Shown here: one piece after another, positions 50,379-62,212 of the stretch
Position numbering within the stretch: position 1 is the first letter of the stretch
Layout: every line of letters begins with the position of its first letter
Source: Megalopta genalis
Lineage: Eukaryota; Arthropoda; Insecta; Hymenoptera; Halictidae
Assembly (NCBI RefSeq): GCF_051020955.1
Contig: NC_135021.1
Location: 13,559,962 to 13,623,961 of the forward strand
DNA: 64,000 bases
Direction: 5' to 3'
Notes under the pieces: model-generated
Told to the model about the DNA's origin: nothing
Seen by the model: only the letters and a program-made list of their open reading frames with translations
Database searches by the model: none
Made by a program: the position numbers and the translations under genes

Positions 50379-53300
50379 CTATCTCTCTTTCTCTCTCTTT
50401 CGGTCTCTCGAGAGCGCGTTTCTCTTCCACGAAGAAACAATCGTGTCTCGGTGTCTCGCAACGATCCCGATTCCAGGTACCAGCTGGAAGATCGCAGGAT
50501 AGATAATGTTGCTTTACGATCCCGAGATGTTAGAAATAATGGAATACAAGCGGCAATATGTTCGCCGTCGATTTTTATGACGTTTATCGGAATATATTGT
50601 TATCGGGAACGGCGATCGTGTTGTTTTTAAACGCGTAATTGGGAGCAGATAATTTATCGATGCGGGAAACCGGGTTTGCTCTTCGAGTATCAGAATGATG
50701 CGGAGTTAGGCACGGCCGTGCATAATTTTTGCGCGTTCGTGCGTCGAAGTTTCTGCAGGCCGGAAAGCGTGGACTGACAGATTCGTGATTTATTTCGTGG
50801 AACGTGTCATCGCACTAATAAATTACACCGTCCCCGTAAATAGTCCGCGGATCTCTATTGGGAGTAAGAAATTTTCTGCCCGAGCCGCACAACGGGTTTG
50901 AAATAAAACATCCTTCGGGAACTCGTTTGACACTGTTTACCCGAACGACGTTCTTTCGCTGTCGATGTCTAGCCGTTAAGTATTTAACAAGTTTTTCATC
51001 CGGTGAATCGTTGACGCAGGAAATGAAAAATAAAGAAGGGCCGGGAATTATTAGCGTAATTAGAGGCTTGGTATAGCAGTTCCATGGGGGTTAGAGCAAT
51101 AACGAGCGAACCAGAAATTTATCGGGGACCGGGCTTTTTTTCGGAGCGACGACAAGACCGCCGAAACTACCCGGAGCCATTACCGTAATTAATTGCGTCG
51201 TCGATCAATCACGGCGACATTAAAAACGACACACAACAGCGACGATTAAGAGTGATCGATATCGGCCCCCAAAGCCATTAAACTAATCCCTAATAAACAC
51301 GCGAACGAGAATCCACGTTTTCCATCTCTGTCGAATGAATCAAAACCGGTTGCTCTCACTTTTCATTCTGCTCCGAGATTTAACGCTATTTTTACGGAAT
51401 GTGTCGACAGACACCACATAGAATTTTTAATTATTCCCTAAGTTCAATCAATCTTTTCTTAAATTATTTGTTCAACTTCTTCCATAAAGTTTATACAAAT
51501 AATTTGATCAGGGTTAGGTGTAAAAATAGTGTTAAAGAGTAATTTCGTTATTGCCGACCGTTGTTAACGCTTTAATTATTTGCCGTATTTTAATGAGTCA
51601 AACTCATGCCGGAGATTTCTAGTAATTAACTGTTAGGTATGAATGTTGTTCCGTTCCTTTCAGTCGGAATCAAATTCTATTCTCTTCCGAATTCACCAAT
51701 ATTTAAACATTCAAGTAAACACGCGATAAATATGATGTTTCTTTATCTTCGAAGAAATTATTGCGATCGAAAAATTTCTAATCGTTGTAACTGCAAAGAA
51801 AATGGTACGGCAATTCGCTTTAGAAATGGATAAGAAAGCAACGATCGAGCAAAGAAAACGAGAATAACGAACGCCCGATCGAAGTACATACAGTGAATTC
51901 TCCCTAATTGATGCTCAGATTGTGCGCAAAAATGGACAATTTGAGCAGAGGAGATACAATTATTCGAGCCTTGCGGCTCGTTTTTGTCGTTGTTGATAAT
52001 CGATAATTGCACAGTAAAAGCTCCGGGGTGGTCTACTTGCGCACGTCACCGCGGCTGTCGATGACAACCGGTCATTGGTTCGACCGGGAAATAATTAAGG
52101 CAGTAAACTGAACCGTAGCAAAACCAAGCCATTCGTAATGCAAGGATCGGTGGATGCGTAAACGGGGCCGCCAATGAGAGCATTCGGCCGTCTTCTGCGA
52201 CTAAATTATAGAACTTTCGATACATACATCGCGCGCCGATGAAATCTTTTTCAAATTAAGATCAAGATGTTGCAGAATCCAAGAAAAATAATATGCAAAA
52301 ATAGCGAACATATTTTGACGTTGAAAATAATTATTGAAGATAACCTAGCTTAGATCATTCACTGCCAACTACGAGATATCTCGTAGTAGACAGTCACACG
52401 ACGCGTTTGTTAAAGGTTCGTTACCAACGAACAAAAATGATTTATTTATTATTTCTTACTTATTATTATTTTTTACTCAATATCATTTTTCACTTATTTA
52501 ATCTATTTATTTAGAAAAAAGAAATGCTGGCGTCTAGAACAGATTTCATCGAAACAGGCTTGGCAGTCAATTTATTAAGACTATCATGTTGTTCTCGCAG
52601 GACATAGTCTTTTCATCGTATTTCAATCTTAATTTCGATTACAATCGAAAACAGAATAATTATGCTGCAATCAATCTAATCGTTTGCAAGAAATTTTGGC
52701 TTCAGTCTACGAAAGTTGTGTAAAATCTACAAAGTTCAAGAGATTTCCGAAAGTAATTTCCATAATAAATCTTGTCTCTTCGGTTCTCTAGATTACGAAA
52801 TACAATAAATTCTCCCTAATTGACCGTCAGCTTGTACGCAAAAATGGACAATTTGGAAAGAGAAGGTCCGATAATTCGAGCCTTGCGGCTCGTTTTTATA
52901 GCTATTGACAATCCGCAATCGTATCTCCTTTTCCAAAATTATCCATTTTTCTGTACAATCTGAGCGTCAATTAGGGAGAACATACCGTACTTGTTCGTAA
53001 CAAAACGTTAACTTGGATCAGGCTACATTGGTCAGACCGGATGCCGGCGACATTATCGTAATTGACTGGTTCCCGAGAGCAGCCCCGAAGTTACCCGACC
53101 GACCAATAAACGTAATGTCAGCTTTTGGCGTGTCCCGCGGGCCACGGCGAGGTGACAAAGGACTCGCTCTCGCCGCGCCGGCATACACCTACCTACCGTT
53201 CTATAGTACAGCATCTTGCTCCTCGGGGTGGGAGAAGGGTCGGTTGACGTTGTTGCAGAGACATAGAGTGCGAGAGGGAGGGAAGCACGGGGGTGTCAAA

Positions 53301-56300
53301 TTCAATTCTAACTAACGTTAAGCGGTCGGAATCGAGGGCATGCCGGTGAATTAACCCGGCGGATAATGCCATTACCATGGGAAGCCGGAAATTACTGAAC
53401 ATTACGTATCGACGCCAATTACACTTGCACGCGAGAGAGCAGATGCCTGCATGCGACCCGAAACGATTACTTCATTTACATGCCGCGTAAATACGACCGC
53501 TGATCGGGGGATACTAGAGATCCTGCCGCTGCTACCGTTGCTGCTGCTGCAGCTCGATCACCCAGGATCATCCCGATCCTCGACCTCCCATCGATTCCAC
53601 TCGCTAAATTGTTCCTCCTTCGGAGAACGTTCGTCCGGGGAATTCGACCAACGGATCCGACGGCCGCGATGCTTATTATCAGTCGTTAAACACTGGGGAG
53701 AATTAATCGCTCCCGCGGCGTCGCATTATCATAATGCTACCCCCACGCGCGCTACCTTTGCGCACCGGTTGCAGCTGCTGCCGAAATTTCTCACGCGTCC
53801 ACGGTTTAGGGTCGTTGGGAACGTGCCGGTTACCTCGAGACCCACACGACACAGCACCGCGGAGCCAAGACATTGTGGAACTGGGACAATTACTTCTGCT
53901 GATTTCCCGATCAAGATACTTCATTCATTCGGGAGATTTTATTTGCGAGCTTGTTTCACAATTTCGCCGCGTAACGTTTGAAAATGAAACTTCGCGCTGG
54001 TGCAGTGAATCCTCCTGATTTAACTAGGATCCGCAAAATGTAAGGAAGCTTAGCGGAAATTGTAATAGTGGAGCGACCAATTGCTGTGCCTTTGGTTTGT
54101 TTTCGGGCGTAATTATTTTTATATTTATCGAATAAAGAAGTGGAACAGAAGAATTCTAAATTTTTTTATTTTCAGAGATGAATAAAATAGAAGAATTTTT
54201 ATTTTTAAAAATTAAAGAACATATAAAAATTGAATATGTCTTATTCGATGAACATGAAGCTAATTACGCCTGAAAATTTTCAGAAATAAATAAGAATGAA
54301 AGAATAGAAGAATGTAATGCGTTCTATTCGATTGTATGAAGTTTATTAAACCCAAACACGAATGAAAGGCGCAGGCAATTGATTATCCCCTCGGTAACCG
54401 GTTCCACGAGCCTGCTAGCCTGCAAGTTCCGTTTTAATTTCATGGAATTTGTTGTCATCGTTGTGACGGCCGAGCGTTAAAAAATGACTGATCCGGGAAA
54501 AAATTCCTGAGAATTAAATTCCCGATTGAAACCTCCCGCAGCTCGTTTCGCTTTTTAATCATGAACGCGGAATCAAAAGCGTTCGATTTTATTTGACAAA
54601 AGGCAGACGGAGAGAGCTAGTCCGTAGCGCCGCGCCGAACGAATTTGCGAGGCCGCATTGTAAAATATTTAACGGGAATTGCGATAGATCGAATGAAAAT
54701 GCAAATTTCCCACAGATACGTGTCTCGTCGTATTTCATCGGGCACGCATCGAATTTCAGTCTCGGCCGCGCGAAATTATCGATGCCGCTGCAATTGATAT
54801 CGGCCTTTAATAAATTCCATTTCCGAGCGGGATACGGTTGAATTTTTCAATTTCCTTCTCGTGCATCGCATTACGCGGCTACAGTCGCTTCTCTCATTTT
54901 CATTCCCTCTCTCTCTCTCTCTCTCTCTCACTTTTTTTTTTTAATTGAAGCGTCGAGTCGCCGCGCAGCGATTCGTTAGACTCATTTACGCGAAATTAAA
55001 ATACGTAACGAGGGGGAGAAACGTGTTTCCTTAACGAACGATACTTTGAGATGTAGGCCTGCTCTCGTTACAGAAGCTCCAGTCTCAAATAATGCAAAGG
55101 ACACACGCGAGGACTGCTGCGTAAGGAATGCACTCCGATTTCAATGAGATTTACATATCGCGCGAACCTCGCAAGCATATCATTTTCTTAGCTGAAATTA
55201 TTTCCATTCCGACGCTGGAAACGGACACAACTGAACTTCTTTATCTACCGAATACGAATGTTATTCGTTCCTTTCGAATCTACGTAAAATTCCGCTATAT
55301 TTATTATTTATATAAATAATTCCGCTATTTTATTATTTATATTCCGCTTATATTTTTATTAACGAGCTTTATGGGACTGGATCAACATACATTAATTGAC
55401 ATAAAATTTGAGACGCTATACATATTCGACCGAAAGAATAATGAATAAAAAGCGAACGAATTAAATGATATATATTAATAATAAATATATATATATTAAT
55501 TGATATATATATGAGATAAATTGAATAAAATTAGCGATCAATGTTCGAGGAAGATGTTAAGAAAAGTTCTAATTGAGGCGCGTCGGGGAATCCGGATGTT
55601 ACCGAGGCTCGCCTCGTTGCCATAACTTTTCTATAACATCCCGAAATTGTTTCCAGCCGTGTAGCTTTGAATGGACAGGCAGCAGCAGCAGCAGCTTGGT
55701 TTTTGTATACACAAGATGGCCACCGCGATCGAACAAAGCGGCGATCGTTTAGCGTTATCACCGTGACGTGACTCACTTGCAAAACGGCCGGGGATGAAGT
55801 AACTTTCGCTCGGCGTAAGTCGTAACTCGCTAACAAACACGGCCAGCAAGAACCTCACGGATTCGCTATTCATAGTCGTTCGGCTCTCGCTACGCGCGAT
55901 CAAAGATCCTGCATAGTTGCGCGCGATGGATCACGCGTGCACGGATCGTGGCTCGAGGAAGGTGTTCGCAGGTTCGGCCGTTCGAACGAGCAGCTCCTTC
56001 TCACGCAATGTGTAATTGCTCAATTTTCCTTCTGGGAAGCCGGAACTGCTCGCGGCGGTTCTCTCGCATAATCGACGGATTACCGGGAAACTTCGCGGGA
56101 ACGTGCCGCGTTTAACGAAAAACTTCGTGAATGTCGTTAGGAAAGAGATCCATCCGGTTCTCGAAAAAACAATTGTCCGAATTGTGCTCCTCGGATCTCT
56201 TAGAAGGAAGGCACCGATAACTTTCGAAGACGAAGTTCTTTCCACTGTTCGATGAGCCGGTTAAACTTCGTTTATCCGTCCGACGGGCACTTCTTCATCG

Positions 56301-56783
56301 GCGGAATAGTTCCGCCCGGAGTTCGGCGAAATTTCATCCGATTGCTAGCGGCGATTAAAATGTAATAATTGATTCGATTACGAGCTCTGCTCCCGGTGCT
56401 TCTTAATTGTTACTGACCATCGATCGCGATCGGAGCAAAATCGCATTATGATGTAATTCGTAGCCGTAGAAAAGATACTTGTACTCGAATTAATAATTGG
56501 GCTTGGATCGCTCGTCTCCGGCGGAACGAGATAAAGAGAGAACATTTCCTTCGTCGGGATTTCAATCTTTCATGTTCCATGGCTTCCATTCTTTTAGCTG
56601 CTTATTACGATGAATTAATTGAATTATTTATTTATTTATTTATTCAGTACTTAATGGGCGTAGTCCGTTATTATATTGTTATTATTATTATTATTATATA
56701 TTATTATTATACATATTATATATAATAATAATATTATTAATATATAATATACCATAAGTATATATATAATATATATTTATATA

Positions 56784-56819
<36 letters not shown>

Positions 56820-59800
56820 TTATTATTATTTGTTAATTGAACGGGAAAAGTACCTTCTAGATTACAGAATACAATATATACAGCAATTTAGTTAGAAAAT
56901 ACATTGTGCAAATTACGTCGGAAAATTTGGGAGTTTATTATATTAAATTTATGCTGTTGCTATAGGTGTTTACATATCTGATAATTTTGTCAAAACGATT
57001 GTGACGACGATAAATGGCTGAAGATACAACAAAGTTTAACAAGAGATATTTATTGTGATTAACACTTTTATGTCGACTCACACTTTAATAATTTCCTTGA
57101 AAGAACGAGATAAGAGTTCTTTTCCGAACGTCACAATTTACTTGATTTACATCAGATTTTGACAAGATCTGATCCTGCTATTGTCTCGACTTGGAAGCAA
57201 CGAATAATTTTCATACTTAACAGATTATGTATAAAATCTTCGTCGCGAGCCCGACTCGTTGTTATGGCGCAAGGAGTCGAGTCGGTAACAAGCTGCGCGC
57301 GTAAATGATTTTTTTGTTTCATTTGCTCCGCTACCCCAGATTAGGTGAAAGGAGAACTCCGAGATCGCGAACGTGGTGGCCGGTAGGGGATACGTTTAGA
57401 AAATTATAAAATTGTCCAGGCAACGCCGACATCCCAAGAACGCACAAGATCCTCGGCCCACTTTCGATCGGGTCGGATTATCCTCGACCCCGGTCCGGCA
57501 GAAACCCGAAACAGTTTCTGGAGAAATTGCTGGCCGAGTTGCGCTATCGCTGAATCGGCGCGAAATTTCTCAGCTCTTCCGTTCCCGGCGAATTTCGCGA
57601 TCGGATGATCCTATCTAAACCGTCTCTAGCGAGGATACGCTCGGCGAATATCAATGTATAAATCGGCGCAGGGTGCGGAGTGCAAGGCGCGGGACGCAGG
57701 GTGCGGGTATAGCACGCGAAAAAATTATCGCAGATCCTCGCGACAGGGTGCCCGAGCGCCCAGTCGCTAATTTCTGCTCGAAGCTCCGCTCCTTCTGGCC
57801 ACGCGCATCGCCGACATAGTAGCCTAACAGTCCCGATGTGACGCTATCGCGTATTTCTTGTAGCCGTGATATTCCGTTTTATTGCGCCGTAAACCTGACG
57901 GGACAGAGACGCCGCGCGGTGCGGAGCCGGGCAGAGCGGAGCTGAGCGGAGCGGAATCGCGGCGAACGGAGGCAGAAGTATGCGAGAACGCTCGAAACCG
58001 CCGTAAAAGTTAACGCCGCGAGTCTCCAGTTCCCCGACAGTATTTGCGGCTTCTGTCGACTCTAAACTTCGCCTAATCATAAAGCGCAGTCTTTCGAATC
58101 GGAACACGGACCGTACAATCCTCCCGGCAGGCTACACTTCAACCGATTCGAGAATTTAGTGGTCGTTCGCTGCAACTTTTGATCTACGCGCGGTTCAAAA
58201 TTAACTCTTTCCGATCACGCATGATCTCGTATTCTAACGATGTCTGTTGAATTAACCCTTCGCCGACACGGAGACGCTATAATTGGGGTTGAAGCGGCGT
58301 TTCTTTCTAATCATTATTCTTTTTTTCAAACTGTAAAATATGAGCCGTCAAAATATGAGCCGTTTATTTTGACAGTGGCCTAAGTCCATTTATACTTAAA
58401 TTGAGATATTTATTGTTGATAATGTCCGAAGGCAGTGATGAAGGTAATTTTAATTAATTAGTATTTAACAAGTTAACCTCAGTTTTTGGACATTGGAATT
58501 GCTTTAATGAAAATTTTTAAGTCCTGGATTTATTACCACGTCGGGGTAGACCAAGAAAGTTCGAAAATGTTGTATTTTTTTTGACAACGTTGTATAAAAA
58601 TATCAGACAAATTACAACAGCAAAATTCAAGGACGTAATGGATCTACTACGATATATACCACCGGAAGGAACATCATGATTTCTTCAAATTCCTTTCACA
58701 CACTCACAAAATGTAGATGAGCAGTAAATTGTTTTGTAATTTATGTAGTTAAAAAATGTTTGGAATCGCGTAAATTATGTTTTTGAAATGTTGTAAAGAT
58801 ATATGAAAAATAAATTGAGTATTCTTTTTTCAATTTGAAGCTTCTTAAATTATGTTGAATCGATTTGGGCTCCTTTAAATTTTATAACGAATCTGATTAT
58901 TAATTTTGGAAGTGGCCTAACTCCATTCTTGATAAAAAAACGCATATTATTCACTTAATAATTGCCATTATTTGAATAGGAACTGTAAATTTAACTCCTT
59001 CAGATACACTTAAGCAGTATGACTCATTAGTATCCTGTACGTATATTTTTAATTGCATTGAAACACAAACCCTTAAACATCTCAATTTAAGTATAAATGA
59101 ACTCAGGCCCCTTTCAAATTAATCGGCTCATATAATCGAAAACACAAAATCTTTTATTTATTAATTCTGTTTGAAACGCGACTTTCAAATAGGCCCGATT
59201 ACATCGCGTTTTATTTGTACGAAACTGTGTTCACGTTGTTGCTCATTGCAAAAGATCTTGAACACCTATATAACCTATTTTGTACCAATTGTCATCGTTT
59301 ATTGGATACGCGAAATAAATTTCCAAATATCACGCTGCGTCTTAAAGACGTCTATTTTTTATCTAAACGTCTTAAAATGGATGTTTTTAAGACGCCTTAT
59401 TTCAGACGATAAAACGACGTCCAGTTCGGGACGTCTTTAACCCTAGAAAGATAACCATATGACAACGTACGTAAAAGATAACCATACGCTTCAGAGGCGC
59501 ATGCTTTTCTAAGGCGTCAATTTTATACTAACAATGGATATTTATTTAAGTTAATCTAGTCATTTTAAAGGTTTGGCATTATTGTAAAAATAAAATGCAT
59601 TTATATTATATTTTTTTATATTTTAAGTAATTTTAAACTTAAATCACTAGACCTCTATGAAAAATTAACAAAAATCAACAGTCTTCGCAGGCGCCTCTGC
59701 GACGTAGGTTATCTTTCTCGGGTTAAGACGTCTTATTTCAGACGTTAAAAGGATGTCCAGTTCGAGACATATTTAGTACATCTTATAAGTGTCGCTTATT

Positions 59801-62181
59801 CTCTACAAATTCCTATAAAATTTCACAGCAGTATAACGATGTCTACTTCCATTCGATTATGCACAGCGAAATCGAACTTTTCGCGAGACACATCAGAAAA
59901 GTCGTCCGAGCGCCAAGCGTTGAAGTTGCGCCGGAACAGTTTGTCGCATGCTGAAAGATTATCCCTGCGGCGGCACGCGATAAAAATTCTAATCGTTCTA
60001 ATGAAACGGCGTGGAACGCTTTATCCGGCGCGGCCTGCATTTGTCTGGTCCCGAAATTGCAGGGGATCGAGAAGAAGAGCAGGATCGACCGCGAATAATT
60101 CCAGCCGGCGCGCCGAGCCGCGGGAATACGCCGCAGCCGGCAATATCTATTAACACCGTAGCAATCTTCTCGGCGTCGTGTTTCTTTCTCGGGCTGCGTT
60201 CGCCTATAAAACAGCCCCAATTGGTGGCGGTTGCACGGTTCCCGGTTAAAGCGGCGCGCGGATTCGGCGAAATTACATTTCTAAGTGGGACGCGGCACCG
60301 GCGCGGCCCCTCCCCGTGCGGAATAGTTTCCCCATAGCAAAACCGAAACGCGGAATTTACGAATATTAACGTTTATGCAGCGACGCATCGCGCAGCCTTC
60401 TGCGGTATCGCGGCCGAAACTTTGCCGAAAGCTTGCGCCCCGCGAGCGGAGCAAGCGTGAAGTCGCGGTAACGTCGGCGAAAGAAGGAGCAAGGAGGAGA
60501 GTGTTGTAGTTAGAGAAGGAGAGAGAGAGAAGGAGAGAGAGAAAGAGAGCGAGAGAGAGCGGAGAGAGAGAAAGAGAGCGAGAGAGAGCGGAGAGAGAGA
60601 AAGAGAGCGAGAGAGAGCGGAGAGAGAGAAAGAGAGCGAGAGAGAGCGGAGAGAGAGAAAGAGAGCGAGAGAGAGCGGAGAGAGAGAAAGAGAGCGAGAG
60701 AGAGCGGAGAGAGGGAAAAAGAAGCCGAAGAACAATGGAAGAAGCAGGGGGAGGAGGAGGAGGAGGGGGAGAAGAAAAAGGAGCGAGCGGATATGGAAGA
60801 GGGAGGAGCCTCGGTGCATGCATCGGCGCAATTTGCTCCCAGCTTCCAGATAATGATTTAATTTGCCACGGCCTGGCAGATTTATGAAGGCGCGCCTAGA
60901 CCGCGTCCACCTGCGAACGCACACGCCTGGAAGCCTGCGATCAGCCTGCGATCACTCTGCTCCCAGGCAAATTCAACGTCTTTTTTGCCGGTCTGCGACG
61001 CTCGCCGCGAAACTTCCCCGTTATACCGAGACTTCGCGCACTTCCAGCCATGTATAATACTTGAGATCGCGGGAACACCTGCGAGACTGCTCTGTCACTG
61101 CCACTCTAATTCATTCTCACGTTGACGTCACACTGCATCGTCGCTCCGAAAAACTCCACAAGATCAACGAAAAAAAAAAACATGTACGTATTTCTTTTCT
61201 GAATAATTCTAACGAGACGAACACGACGCGACGGTATCTTTAAATTCTTCAAATATCTTTATTGTCTCTCTGACTTAGTTTACTCGTTTTTGTCCTAAAT
61301 TCGTCAAAGTGTCCAGTGGAAATGAGAAATCGCGTGTTACGCGACGGGTACGATAACCAAAACGAATAGGGTAATAAAGCCTAATAAAGCCTAGGTAAGG
61401 TAAAGTTACAATTTTTTGTATTAAAAAATTATATATATTAATTATTGTATTATATCTTAAATTATACTTTAAAAAATAAATGAAAGAAAAGAATCTTTTT
61501 TATCAAAAAATGGACGAAGCGAAAGGATTTTTTAATTAAAAAATAAAGAAAATAAAGGTATGTGAAAAGGCGTGTTGTATCTTATTCGATAAATATAAAG
61601 TTAATTATGCCCGGGAACAAACCTAAGGGTTCCACTTTTTACCCGCGTAAAATAGGCATTTGCATAAAGATCCGCGGCCCGGTGATAAAGTATAAGCATC
61701 AGTGGAAGGATTACGTTCTGGTAAGACCACGAACGCGAATGGCAAACGAAGCAAACAGAGTTAGCAAGGTATTCTCCTTGGCGCGGAGCACGCTATAAAT
61801 TCCGTGGGAATAAATTCGCTTCGAGAAGGTACAATTAGTAATCATTTATAATTGCGTGTTATCTGCGGCAACCTTATAAACACGATGTATCGTGCGCTAT
61901 TCGTTTTAACGATCGCGTGTGTTTTCTTTGAGATTCGCCTCCCCGCCACGTAGCAACTTTAGCATACGTTATCTGGCACGTAACGTCGCGAACGGGCGCA
62001 GATAAAGCGCGAGAAAGACGCGACGGAAGGTCGAAAGTTTGCCGGAGAGAGAGATCGACAGCCACGCCATATCGGAATCTTTTAATAATATCGCGATCGA
62101 AACGAGACAGCCATTCCCTGTCGGGACGGTTTAATTGGTTTCGTCGCGGATGGTGGAATAATATTAGGAAGTAAGTTGAGA

Positions 62182-62212
<31 letters not shown>

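Noticed and set aside
50199..50630. 143-codon frame with Tyr-Leu-Ser repeats
   Set aside because: Translation of the CTAT microsatellite.
53451..53981. 176-codon plus-strand frame
   Set aside because: No recognisable domain and ambiguous composition; not supported as a gene.
60281..60924. 180-183-codon minus-strand frames
   Set aside because: Translation of the 29-bp GA-rich minisatellite and neighbouring simple sequence.
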